Positions 18,256 to 26,608 of a stretch of DNA of 64,000 bases are shown piece by piece. Source of the DNA: Anaerosomatales bacterium (GTDB taxonomy: Bacteria; Actinomycetota; Coriobacteriia; Anaerosomatales; SLCP01). The position numbers and the translations under genes were made by a program. Location: the NCBI GenBank assembly GCA_029210645.1, contig JARGFT010000004.1, positions 69,898 through 133,897 on the forward strand, given 5' to 3'. Under the pieces are notes generated by a model. The model did no database searches and was not told the DNA's origin. It saw nothing but the letters and a program-made list of their open reading frames with translations. Numbering within the stretch: the first letter of the stretch is position 1; each line of letters starts with the position of its first letter.

Positions 18256-18444
18256 CTAGCTCACCCACTTCCAGAACGCGAACGCGACGACCGCGATCAC
18301 CGCGGCCACGTTGACCGCCCTCAGGGCGACGACGGCGCGTGAGGGCTGCACGCCCATGCCCGAAAGCGCCCGCGCTCCGACGAGCTGCAGCGCGATGAGC
18401 GCGAGCAGCAGCGCCCCTACCGCTATCCACATGACGGTTGTCAC
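18256..18444 (-). CDS. 62-aa two-helix membrane protein within the V-ATPase operon
   Basis: Not recognised. The sequence is almost wholly two hydrophobic helices (residues 3-24 and 41-60) joined by a short loop with Met, Gln, Ser and Arg. It ends FWKWVS. It is fitted tightly between subunit B (GTGA overlap at 18441-18444) and subunit D (1 nt gap), so it is almost surely translated with them. No V-type subunit I know has this form or position. It may be an assembly factor or accessory of the membrane sector, comparable only by analogy to AtpI/AtpZ of F-type operons. Confidence 0.75.
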   Translation of the reverse strand: MTTVMWIAVGALLLALIALQLVGARALSGMGVQPSRAVVALRAVNVAAVIAVVAFAFWKWVS

Positions 18445-19868
18445 GATGCAGCGGTGACCTCCCCGGCTTCAGCGGGCTTCCCGGCGGCATCGGTCGCGCC
18501 CGGCAGGTAGCGCTCGACGTACTCGTCCTTGATCCGCTTGAGCTCGGTCCGCGGCAGGAGCGTCATGAGTTCCCACCCGATGGCGAGCGTCTCCTCGATC
18601 GAACGGTCCTCGTGCTCTCCCTGCCGGATGAAGCGGTCCTCGAAGGCATCGGCGAACGCGGAGAAGGCCTTGTCCGCATCGGAGAGCGCCGCCTCGCCGA
18701 GGATGAGCGCGAGCTCCTTGGCCTGGATACCGCGTGCGTACGCCCCGAAGAGCTGGTTGGAGAGGTCGGCGTGGTCCTCGCGCGTCTTGCCCGGACCGAT
18801 ACCCTTCTGCTTGAGGCGCGAGAGGCTGGGAAGCACCGCGACCGGCGGGTAGACGCCGCGACGGTGCAGCGGGCGGTCGAGGATGATCTGCCCCTCGGTG
18901 ATGTAGCCCGTGAGGTCGGGGATCGGGTGCGTCTTGTCGTCCTCCGGCATCGTGAGGATGGGGATCTGCGTGATCGAGCCGGCTCGGCCCTGCACGCGGC
19001 CCGCGCGCTCGTAGATGGTGGCAAGGTCGGTGTAGAGGTAACCCGGGAAGCCGCGACGACCCGGCACCTCTTTGCGCGCAGCCGAGACCTCGCGCAGCGC
19101 CTCGCAGTAGTAGGTCATGTCGGTGAGCACGACCAGAACGTGCATGTCGCAGTCGAACGCGAGGTACTCGGCGGCGGTGAGCGCCATGCGCGGGGTGGCG
19201 ATGCGTTCGACGGCCGGGTCGTCGGCGAGGTTGAGGAAGAGCACCGCGCGCTCGATGGCGGCAGTCTGCCGCAGCTCGGTCATGAAGAAGTCGGCGTCTT
19301 CGAAGGTGATGCCCATCGCCGCGAACACGACCGCGAAGTCCCCCGCTCCCCCGCCGATGACCTGCGCCTGGCGCGCGATCTGGGCGGCGAGCTGGTTGTG
19401 CGGCAACCCCGAGCCGGAGAAGATCGGCAGCTTCTGCCCGCGCACGAGCGGGTTCAGACCGTCGATGCTCGAGACACCGGTCTGGATGAAGTCGTCGGGG
19501 AAGTCACGCGCGGTGGGGTTGATCGACGAGCCGTAGATGGATCGCTGCACCTCGGGCAGGATCTCGGGCCCGCCGTCCATAGGCCGCCCCAGTCCGTCAA
19601 AGACGCGCCCGAGCATGTCGCGCGAGACGCCGAGCGTCAGTCCCCGGCCGAGGAAGCGCACCTTGGTCTGGCTCGGGTTGGCGCCGCGCGTACCCTCGAA
19701 CGCCTGGACGAGCACGACGTCCTCGTTGACCTCGAGCACGTTGCCGAGGCTGATCGTACCGTCCGGGTACTCGAGCTCCACCAGCTCGCCGTAGGTCACG
19801 TCGGAGACGCTCTCGACGAGCAGCAGCGGGCCGACGATGTCGCGGGTGGTCATGTACTCGCGTTCCAT
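18441..19868 (-). CDS. ntpB: V/A-type ATPase subunit B (regulatory nucleotide-binding)
   Basis: Alternates with subunit A in the soluble hexamer. The Walker A loop is degenerate ([12 protein letters not shown]), as expected for the non-catalytic B subunit. [18 protein letters not shown] and [22 protein letters not shown] are family signatures. Length is 475 aa. ATG 19868 directly follows the subunit A stop; an internal ATG five codons on is possible. Confidence 0.96.
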   Translation of the reverse strand: MEREYMTTRDIVGPLLLVESVSDVTYGELVELEYPDGTISLGNVLEVNEDVVLVQAFEGTRGANPSQTKVRFLGRGLTLGVSRDMLGRVFDGLGRPMDGGPEILPEVQRSIYGSSINPTARDFPDDFIQTGVSSIDGLNPLVRGQKLPIFSGSGLPHNQLAAQIARQAQVIGGGAGDFAVVFAAMGITFEDADFFMTELRQTAAIERAVLFLNLADDPAVERIATPRMALTAAEYLAFDCDMHVLVVLTDMTYYCEALREVSAARKEVPGRRGFPGYLYTDLATIYERAGRVQGRAGSITQIPILTMPEDDKTHPIPDLTGYITEGQIILDRPLHRRGVYPPVAVLPSLSRLKQKGIGPGKTREDHADLSNQLFGAYARGIQAKELALILGEAALSDADKAFSAFADAFEDRFIRQGEHEDRSIEETLAIGWELMTLLPRTELKRIKDEYVERYLPGATDAAGKPAEAGEVTAAS

Positions 19869-21671
19869 CTAGATCTCACCCGCCTCTCCGGCGTCCGAGA
19901 CGAGCTGTGTCTCGATGTCCGACTCGATCTGGCTGAACACATCGGCCTGGTCCTCGGTGGCGTACTTCGCGCGCGCGATTCGCTCGCGCACCGGTGCCGC
20001 GAAGATCTCCTTGAGCGGCGCACCATCGGCGTGTGCCTGGATCGCCTTCTCGTGGAAGAGCAGGATCAGGCGCAGCAGCCGGTCCTGAGTCGCGAGCGAG
20101 GTGAACTGGTCGTCGTCGCGAAACGCGTTCTGCTGCAGGAAGTCTTCGCGGATGGACTTCGCTGTCTCCATGATGATCTGTTCCTCGGGAGAGAGCGCCT
20201 CGACCCCCACCAGCCGGGAGATCTCCGCCAGCTCGCTTTCGCGCTGCAGGATCTCCATGCAGGTGTCACGCCGCTGCCGGTACTCCTCACTCACGGTCTC
20301 GCGCCAGTACGGCGTGATCTTGTCGAGGTACAGCGAGTAGGAGACGAGCCAGTTGATCGCCGGGAAGTGCCGCTCGTAGGCCAGTCGGTCCTCGAGCGCC
20401 CAGAAGACCTTCACGACACGCAGCGTGTTCTGCACGACCGGCTCGGAGAGGTCTCCGCCCGGAGGCGAGACCGAGCCCACCACCGAGACCGAGCCCTGCC
20501 GATCCTCGGCCTCCGGCTTCTCGTCGAGCGGGGCGCCGAGCGTGGCCACCTTGCCGGCGCGCTCGTAGAAGGCGGCGAGCCTTGTGCCCAGGTAGGCCGG
20601 GAAGCCCTCCTCGCCGGGCATCTCCTCGAGGCGCCCGGAGATCTCGCGCATCGCCTCGGCCCAGCGCGACGTCGAGTCGGCCTGCAGGACGACGTTGTAG
20701 CCCATGTCGCGGAAGAACTCGGCCATGGTGATGCCCGTATACACACTCGCCTCGCGCGCGGCCACCGGCATGTTGGAGGTGTTGGCCACGAGTACGGTGC
20801 GACGCATCAGCGGCTGACCGGAGTACGGGTCGGTAAGCTCGGGGAACTCCATCAGCACGTCGGTCATCTCGTTGCCGCGCTCCCCGCACCCGATGAACAC
20901 GACCACCTCGGCGTTTGACCACTTGGCGATCTGGTGCTGCGTGACGGTCTTGCCCGCGCCGAACGGCCCGGGGATGCACGCCGCGCCGCCCATCAGCAGC
21001 GGGAAGAAGGTGTCGATGACGCGCGTGCCCGTCACGAGCGGCTCGGCGAGTGAGAGCTTGCGCCGGTACGGGCGGGGGATACGGACCGGCCACGTCTGCA
21101 TGAGCAGCAGCGGATGCTCGCCTCCGTCATCGTCGACGAGCGTACCGACCGGGTCCGTGACCGTGTACGTACCCGAAGCGATCTCGGTGATGCGGCCCCC
21201 GAGTCCCGGCGGCACCATGATGCGCAGCGCGATGACCTCGTTCTCCTGGACGATGCCGATGACGTCCCCGCCCTCGACCCGCTGACCAGCATCCACCATC
21301 GCGCGGAACGTCCAGCGCGCCTCGCGGTCGAGCCCCGGGGCGTTCACGCCGCGGGTGAGGAAGGCTCCCGCCTGTTCCCTGAGCGCGTCGAGCGGGCGCT
21401 GGACACCGTCGTAGACCGCGCCCATCATGCCCGGTCCGAGTTCGACGGAGAGCGGTGCGCCGGTGGACACGACGACGTCTCCCGGGCCCAACCCCTCGGT
21501 CTCCTCATAGACCTGGATCGAGGCGCGGTCGGCCCGCATCTCGATGATCTCGCCCATGAGGCCCTCGTCACCCACGCGCACGAGATCGTACATGCGGGAG
21601 TGCCGCAGGCCCTCGGCCACGACCAGGGGGCCGGCGACCTTGACGATCCTTCCCTGTTCGAGCTCTGCCAT
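19869..21671 (-). CDS. ntpA: V/A-type ATPase catalytic subunit A
   Basis: Catalytic ATP-hydrolysing or -synthesising subunit. Walker A is GPFGAGKT at residues 235-242 (Lys241), followed by FIGCGERGNEMTDVL with the catalytic Glu. The V/A-specific insert lies around residues 110-200. Length is 600 aa, normal for the family. ATG 21671 abuts the subunit F stop. Gene order F-A-B-D matches Thermus and Enterococcus V-type operons. Confidence 0.97.
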   Translation of the reverse strand: MAELEQGRIVKVAGPLVVAEGLRHSRMYDLVRVGDEGLMGEIIEMRADRASIQVYEETEGLGPGDVVVSTGAPLSVELGPGMMGAVYDGVQRPLDALREQAGAFLTRGVNAPGLDREARWTFRAMVDAGQRVEGGDVIGIVQENEVIALRIMVPPGLGGRITEIASGTYTVTDPVGTLVDDDGGEHPLLLMQTWPVRIPRPYRRKLSLAEPLVTGTRVIDTFFPLLMGGAACIPGPFGAGKTVTQHQIAKWSNAEVVVFIGCGERGNEMTDVLMEFPELTDPYSGQPLMRRTVLVANTSNMPVAAREASVYTGITMAEFFRDMGYNVVLQADSTSRWAEAMREISGRLEEMPGEEGFPAYLGTRLAAFYERAGKVATLGAPLDEKPEAEDRQGSVSVVGSVSPPGGDLSEPVVQNTLRVVKVFWALEDRLAYERHFPAINWLVSYSLYLDKITPYWRETVSEEYRQRRDTCMEILQRESELAEISRLVGVEALSPEEQIIMETAKSIREDFLQQNAFRDDDQFTSLATQDRLLRLILLFHEKAIQAHADGAPLKEIFAAPVRERIARAKYATEDQADVFSQIESDIETQLVSDAGEAGEI

Positions 21672-22004
21672 CTACTCTTCCTCTTCTCGGATGGGCACCG
21701 TCGTCCCCAGGGCCCTCTCGATGGCCCGTGCCAGCTTCTTCTCTCCCACGCCGCCCGCACTTCCTGCCCCCGGTATCACCGTGACCGCAGGGATCGCGGT
21801 GTCGGCAACCTCGGCGACGAGATCGTCGATCTCCTCGTAGACCGGTTCGGTCACGAGCACGACGCCGTACTCCCCGCTCGTAAGCCGGGGCCACAGGTCG
21901 CGGGCCTCACCTGGCGAGGCGAGAGCGAAGACCGCGAACCCGAGGGGCCGAAAGCCCCCGACACTCGAACGGTCACCGACCACTGCCACCTTCGCCGCAG
22001 GCAT
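21672..22004 (-). CDS. ntpF: V/A-type ATPase subunit F
   Basis: Small central-stalk subunit, 110 aa, with a Rossmann-like N-terminal domain. KVAVVGDRSSVGGFRPLGF is the family hallmark, and VVLVTEPVYEEI and the PAVTVIPG strand follow. The C-terminal helix is acidic. ATG 22004 lies 1 nt after the subunit C stop. It binds subunit D in the rotor and may modulate activity. Confidence 0.93.
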   Translation of the reverse strand: MPAAKVAVVGDRSSVGGFRPLGFAVFALASPGEARDLWPRLTSGEYGVVLVTEPVYEEIDDLVAEVADTAIPAVTVIPGAGSAGGVGEKKLARAIERALGTTVPIREEEE

Positions 22005-22005
22005 T

Positions 22006-23007
22006 TCACGCCACCTCCCTCACGCGCTCGCGGAGCCGTTCGACCGGCACGCGCGAGAACGTGCCGATGATGACCGTCTTGAGCGCAGTGACCTCGGCAC
22101 GGCGTGCCAGCACGTAGCCCACGACCGGATCGGGCCCGATCGAGGTCACCCGGTGGATGCGGACCTCGCGCGCCACGAGGGCGTCGATGGCGACGTCGAG
22201 CCGTGCTGGGTCGGCGAGCACCTCGGGCTCGATGCGCCGCAGAGGTGGCAGGGCCGCGATCCGCGCGATCCCCTCTTCGACGGGCAGCCGGTAGAGCGTC
22301 ACGAACGTCGATGTCCGGATGGTTCCGCCAGAGACGAGCGCGGGCTCGACGTCGGCGACCGGGACGCCGCGGATGCGGCTGCGCACGAACGCACGCACGT
22401 TGCCCAGATCGGCTTCGAGCGACATCAGGTGGCGCACGAAGCGGCTGCCCGACTGGTGCGCGATTGCGGAAAGCGAGGTGAACATCTCCCGGTCTACCGC
22501 GGCCTCGACCTCGTCGGGCGGCAGGTTCCCGTCCTCGTCGGCAAGCGCCGTGCGGATACGGGTCTCCGCTTCCCTGACGCCCGAGGGCAGGCGATCGGCA
22601 GGTCCGGCAAAGACCTCGGGTGACACGCTCCCGAGAGGTGTGAGTAACCCGTCTGCCGGGATCCCGAGTGCCTCGGCTTTGAGGCGCGCCTTGAGGTTCT
22701 CGAAGTCGTGCCGTACCCGGAAGTACGCGACGATGGGTCCTGGCAGGTTGGCGTGCTCGAGGAAGTCCTCGTACAGGTCGACAAGGGAGGCATCCAGCGC
22801 CTGCTCCACGTCATCGGGGGTGCTCGCGCCCTCGAGGTAGCCCGCGTAGACGGTGTCTGCGAGGATGCGCCGCTGGCGATCGAAGTCGCGCGCGTCGAGC
22901 AGGCGCTCGAACGTGATCGGCCCGAGCAGGTTCGTCTCGAGCACGCGCACGCGACCCACGGCGAAACCGTAGCGCTTCGGGTCGGCTATGACGCGCAATC
23001 GCGTCAC
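22006..23007 (-). CDS. ntpC: V/A-type ATPase subunit C (AC39-like)
   Basis: Funnel subunit linking the central stalk to the K ring. The 333-aa helical protein has the YGFAVGRVRVLETNLL opening and the C-terminal DPVVGYVLARRAEVTALKTVIIG, both standard for AC39/NtpC. GTG 23007 overlaps the subunit E stop (GTGA). Confidence 0.93.
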   Translation of the reverse strand: MTRLRVIADPKRYGFAVGRVRVLETNLLGPITFERLLDARDFDRQRRILADTVYAGYLEGASTPDDVEQALDASLVDLYEDFLEHANLPGPIVAYFRVRHDFENLKARLKAEALGIPADGLLTPLGSVSPEVFAGPADRLPSGVREAETRIRTALADEDGNLPPDEVEAAVDREMFTSLSAIAHQSGSRFVRHLMSLEADLGNVRAFVRSRIRGVPVADVEPALVSGGTIRTSTFVTLYRLPVEEGIARIAALPPLRRIEPEVLADPARLDVAIDALVAREVRIHRVTSIGPDPVVGYVLARRAEVTALKTVIIGTFSRVPVERLRERVREVA

Positions 23008-23648
23008 GTGGCCTCCTCGGTCCCGTGGTGGTGCACGGTCTCGGTGGTCGCATGGCCGGCCGCGGCCCCGTCGTCGCCGAAGAGCGCCTGCGTGACGACC
23101 GCGACCAAGCGGTCACGGTGTGATGCGACGAGCGACCGGGCGGACACGACGACCTTCACACGGTCGCCCTCGATGAGCACGCCCCGGTCGATCGCGCCGG
23201 TCACACCCCGGATGTTGACCTTCGCGCCTGCCGCGGCGAGCGCCGGCCCCAGCGAGACCCCGAGGCGCGCGTGGTCACCCTGGCCCACGGAGAGCGTCTC
23301 GCCACCCCGGGCCACGCCTGCGACCTCGGCAGCTATGAACGCCGCGTACTGCTCGGACGGCAGCGACTCGAGGTGTTCGACCACCTCGGCGAGTACGCGC
23401 TCGACGAGCTGGCGCTTGGCAGCGAGCATGTTGTCCCGTGCGGCGAGTCGGGCTGTCGCCAGTCGCGTGCGCGCGGCTGCCTCGGCTTCACGGGTCGTGT
23501 GCTCGACCAGCGCGTGCGTCCGTGCGCGGGCCCGCTCCTGCGCGTCGGTCCGCACCGCGTCTGCGGCCTGTTCGGCGGCGCCCAGGATCTGTGCCGCCTC
23601 GGCGACCGCGTCCTCCTCGATCCGCTGCAGTATGTCGGCAAGTGCCAC
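23004..23648 (-). CDS. ntpE: V/A-type ATPase subunit E (peripheral stalk)
   Basis: Peripheral-stalk subunit pairing with subunit G/H. The first 100 residues form a charged Ala-rich helix, and residues 100-190 are a compact alpha/beta head. The last 15 residues are unusual, with a His-rich GHATTETVHHH stretch. GTG 23648 lies 6 nt after the K subunit stop. Length is 214 aa. Confidence 0.9.
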   Translation of the reverse strand: MALADILQRIEEDAVAEAAQILGAAEQAADAVRTDAQERARARTHALVEHTTREAEAAARTRLATARLAARDNMLAAKRQLVERVLAEVVEHLESLPSEQYAAFIAAEVAGVARGGETLSVGQGDHARLGVSLGPALAAAGAKVNIRGVTGAIDRGVLIEGDRVKVVVSARSLVASHRDRLVAVVTQALFGDDGAAAGHATTETVHHHGTEEAT

Positions 23649-23654
23649 GGCGAC

Positions 23655-24143
23655 CTACCCGGCGATGAACAGGAGCATGAGGATGGTCACGATGAGGGAG
23701 AAGACCGCGTAGGTCTCCACGAGCGCAGGGAAGATGAGCGCCTTGCCTGCATCCTCGTCGCGCCGCGCGACCATGCCGGCCGCTCCGACCGCCGTCGCCC
23801 CCTGGTAGATGCCCGAGACCAGGCACAGGAACGCCACGGGCATGCAGGAGAAGAAGATGCGCAGTCCCTCGTGCGCGGTGACGTCCGCCTGGCCACCGAA
23901 GAACCCGAAGAAGATGAAGACCAGCAGCGCGGTGATGAAGCCGTAGATGCCCTGGGTTCCGGGCATAGCCGCGAGCGGGAGCACCTTGCCGAACTTCTCC
24001 GAGTCCTCGGCGATGATCCCGGTCGCGGTGTTGCTGATCGACGTGATACCGATGGCCGAACCGACGCCTCCTCCGATCGCGGCAAGCGCCGCCCCGAAGT
24101 ACGCCCACTCGAACCCCGTCATGCCAAGGATCAGGTCGTCCAC
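23655..24143 (-). CDS. ntpK: V/A-type ATPase proteolipid subunit K with Na+-site residues
   Basis: A 162-aa proteolipid with four membrane helices (two fused hairpins) that forms the ion-translocating ring. The carboxylate is Glu143 (LVETYAV). Residues matching the Enterococcus hirae Na+ ligands are present: Thr63 and Gln64 (PGTQGIYGF), Gln114 (GIYQG), Glu143 and Tyr145. Met60 replaces the Leu that supplies a backbone ligand. GTG 24143 is chosen because AAGGAGG precedes it by 9 nt; ATG 24122 would cut into helix 1. Na+ coupling is inferred from these residues. Confidence 0.94.
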   Translation of the reverse strand: MDDLILGMTGFEWAYFGAALAAIGGGVGSAIGITSISNTATGIIAEDSEKFGKVLPLAAMPGTQGIYGFITALLVFIFFGFFGGQADVTAHEGLRIFFSCMPVAFLCLVSGIYQGATAVGAAGMVARRDEDAGKALIFPALVETYAVFSLIVTILMLLFIAG

Positions 24144-24145
24144 GT

Positions 24146-26140
24146 CTACGCTCCTCCTTCCGGCGCACCCGGGTCCGGGTGCAGCACCACTGACTTCGTG
24201 CGAGGAGCAAACGGCGCGAACGAGCGTCCGCCGCCCTCGTAGAACTTGCTGAAGAACTCGACGAACTGCAGGCGCGTCGGGTGAACGAACGCGCCGAGCA
24301 GGTTGATCACCACGTTGAAGGTGTGGCCGACGATCAGGATGAGCGCGGCCGCGAGGAACCCGACCCCGAACGGGATGTCGGAGACGAGCCCGGCGAGCCG
24401 GTTCATGACGTCGCCGACGAGCAGGCTCGCAAGTCCGAGAGCCGCAAGGCGCGTGTAGGACAGGAAGTCCGACGCGTAGCCGACCAGGCCGTACAGGCCG
24501 AGCAGGCCGGTCCCGAACCCGAACAGGGTGGCCTTCACTGAGCGCTGTACGAAAATCGTCTCCAGCATGCGGCCCTTGAAGACGACTGCGAGACCGAATG
24601 CAAGCGGGAGCAGCCATCCGATGACCGCAGGAACCGCGATCGCCACGCCGAGCGCCGCGAAAAGCGCGATGGTGCTCAGGTCAACGAAGACCGCACCGGC
24701 GCGGTCACCGGCCTGCCAGCGACGGTACGCGCTCGTGACGACCCCGAGCGACACGTGAACCACGCCCAGCGCGACCGAGACGAGCAGCAGCGTCATGACC
24801 TCTTCGAGGGGGTCGACGAGCGGCCGGTAGCGCAGGAACGCCGGGAGTGACTCCTCGGAGAGCGCGAAGTAGCTGCGCGTGGCGACCCCCACGAGGATGG
24901 AAGCTACGCTGCCGAGCATGAGCAGGTCCATGAACTTGCGGACACCGGGTGCGACGTCGAGGCGGTTCTTGATCAGCCAGACTGCCGTACCGAGCATCAG
25001 CCCGTATCCCACGTCGCCGATGCACATCCCGAAGAACAGGAAGAAGAACCCGGCGAGCAGCGGCGTCGGATCGACGTCGCCGTAGCGCGGACGGCCGTAC
25101 AAGTCGGTGAGCACCTCGAACGGGCGCACGAGCGGCGGGTTCGTAAGTATCACCGGCACCCGGTCTCCCGGGGCGGGCTCGTCGAAGGTGACGTCCACGT
25201 CAGCCTGAACCGGTCCGAGCGCGGCCAAGAGGTTCTCTCGTTCAACTTCGGCGATCCAGCCGCTGACCAGAAAGGCCCGCTCGGTACCGGCGAAGTCGGC
25301 GCGGATCTCCTCGGCATCACGCTGCGAGAGCAGCGCCTGCACGAGAGCGACCGCATGCGAATGGTCAACGGCGGCCAGTTCGGTCGCCCGGGCGACGATC
25401 TTGTCATGCTCTGCGTCGAGCGCCTCGAGCATCGCCGAGGCACGGGCACGCTCCTCGGCAGGGTAGTCGTCCAGACCCGGGAAGCTCACCTCGATAAACT
25501 CGGTGAGCGACAGGGTGGCCCTGACCTCGTCGAGCGAGTCGACGTGAGCCATGACTACCCACGCTTCACGCAGTGCCGACTCGCCGACCTCGGCTACGGA
25601 CACGTCGGTCACGGCCTCGCGGAGCGACTGGCGAACCCCTTTCGATGCCGACAGCGGCACCGTCCCGGTGAAGAGCACGACGTGCTCGGTGCCCTTCCAT
25701 TGAGAGATCTGCAGGTGCAAGTCTTCCCACGGTGCCAGATCGTGGACGAGGGTGTGCAGGCGGGTGCGCTCACGCTCGATGACTCCGAGCCTCTCGGCCA
25801 TCAGGTCACACTCGCCGCACAGCTCGCCGAAGGATTCGTCATCGGCGAGGTGCTCGAACTCGGATACCGAGAGATGCACCTTCTCGGTCACGAACGTCGA
25901 GAACGGTGCATCCGACGTGTGGAACCTGCCGAGGAAGTCCCGGACGAACGCAGCCCGCGCGACCCGCTCCTCCAGCACGTTCAGCCGGTCCTGGTCGGGC
26001 TCGAGTGCGCCCACGGCGTCCAGGGGCACCTCGCGGACCTCGACCTCGACGACACCGGAGCGCTGCAGAAGTCGCACGGTCTCGTCGAGTACAGCCACGT
26101 GGCCGATGACCGAGACCTTCTGCATCCGGGCTATCGCCAC
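24146..26140 (-). CDS. ntpI: V/A-type ATPase subunit I (membrane stator)
   Basis: Stator subunit a/I, 664 aa. The N-terminal cytoplasmic half (1-340) begins ARMQKVSVIGH, the usual opening. The C-terminal half has about eight membrane helices, from FFFLFFGMCIGDVGYG onward, with the channel Arg in YTRLAALGL. The C-terminal HPTRLQFVEFFSKFYEGGG is diagnostic. GTG 26140 is preferred because it gives the standard N-terminus and lies 7 nt after the subunit H stop; the frame is open upstream without family sequence. Confidence 0.94.
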   Translation of the reverse strand: MAIARMQKVSVIGHVAVLDETVRLLQRSGVVEVEVREVPLDAVGALEPDQDRLNVLEERVARAAFVRDFLGRFHTSDAPFSTFVTEKVHLSVSEFEHLADDESFGELCGECDLMAERLGVIERERTRLHTLVHDLAPWEDLHLQISQWKGTEHVVLFTGTVPLSASKGVRQSLREAVTDVSVAEVGESALREAWVVMAHVDSLDEVRATLSLTEFIEVSFPGLDDYPAEERARASAMLEALDAEHDKIVARATELAAVDHSHAVALVQALLSQRDAEEIRADFAGTERAFLVSGWIAEVERENLLAALGPVQADVDVTFDEPAPGDRVPVILTNPPLVRPFEVLTDLYGRPRYGDVDPTPLLAGFFFLFFGMCIGDVGYGLMLGTAVWLIKNRLDVAPGVRKFMDLLMLGSVASILVGVATRSYFALSEESLPAFLRYRPLVDPLEEVMTLLLVSVALGVVHVSLGVVTSAYRRWQAGDRAGAVFVDLSTIALFAALGVAIAVPAVIGWLLPLAFGLAVVFKGRMLETIFVQRSVKATLFGFGTGLLGLYGLVGYASDFLSYTRLAALGLASLLVGDVMNRLAGLVSDIPFGVGFLAAALILIVGHTFNVVINLLGAFVHPTRLQFVEFFSKFYEGGGRSFAPFAPRTKSVVLHPDPGAPEGGA

Positions 26141-26147
26141 GGCGCAC

Positions 26148-26453
26148 TCACCGTCCCAGGTTCTCGAGCGCAGCGCGCACGGCGGCCTCGATACGCACCT
26201 CGGTCCTGCGGAGGAACTCGGCGAGATCGTTCTCGGAGTCGGCCGCGATGCGTGCAGCCTCCGCATCGGCCTCGCGCAGAATGGCCACGGCAACGGTCGC
26301 CGCCTCTTCGGCCGCCTCGCGCTGGGCCGCCGTCACGATCATCTCGGCCTCGGCCGCCGCCTCGATGCGCATCTCCCGGGCCCGCACACGGGCGTCGGCG
26401 ACGGCGTGGCGCGCGCGCTCCTCGGCGTGCAGGATCTCCTCGAGTTTCTCCAT
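26148..26453 (-). CDS. V/A-type ATPase subunit H/G (peripheral stalk)
   Basis: A 101-aa charged helix (EKLEEILHAEERARHAV...), the size and composition of AhaH/NtpG, which pairs with subunit E in the outer stalk. ATG 26453 is preferred: GAGGGGA lies 11 nt upstream, and the -10 box at 26493-26498 would leave only about 9 nt before the other candidate, ATG 26477. It is the first gene of the operon. Confidence 0.85.
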   Translation of the reverse strand: MEKLEEILHAEERARHAVADARVRAREMRIEAAAEAEMIVTAAQREAAEEAATVAVAILREADAEAARIAADSENDLAEFLRRTEVRIEAAVRAALENLGR

Positions 26454-26492
26454 GCGAATCCAGGTCCCCTCGGCCATGCGTGGATGATGGCG

Positions 26493-26501
26493 ATTGTAGC
26501 A
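26493..26501 (-). promoter_or_regulatory. Extended -10 promoter of the V-ATPase operon
   Basis: On the minus strand the sequence reads TGCTACAAT, a TGn extension plus TACAAT. No clear -35 is seen. It would give a leader of about 30 nt to the subunit H start and lies back to back with the capA promoter 65 bp away. Confidence 0.55.
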
Positions 26502-26564
26502 CCACGGAGATGCGGGCACGCACTACCCGCGCTTGTCCGCGGGGCGGGCTTGAAGGGCCCTGCG

Positions 26565-26573
26565 TGCTATACT
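26565..26573 (+). promoter_or_regulatory. Extended -10 promoter of the capA-like operon
   Basis: TGCTATACT, a near-consensus -10 with TGn extension; TTGAAG upstream is at poor spacing (12 bp). It leaves about 30 nt before ATG 26609. Confidence 0.55.
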
Positions 26574-26608
26574 TGCCGCCGACATGTCGCCGTCATACCC
26601 CCTTCGCC

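Noticed and set aside
18438..20918. A long open plus-strand frame of 826 codons opposite subunits A and B
   Set aside because: It is antisense to two certain ATPase genes, has Arg/Asp/His-rich low-quality sequence and no recognisable domain. Such frames are common opposite high-GC genes.
25355..26608. Long in-frame extension upstream of the capA-like gene
   Set aside because: It runs antisense through subunits I and H and past the capA promoter. The CapA product begins after the promoter at 26565.
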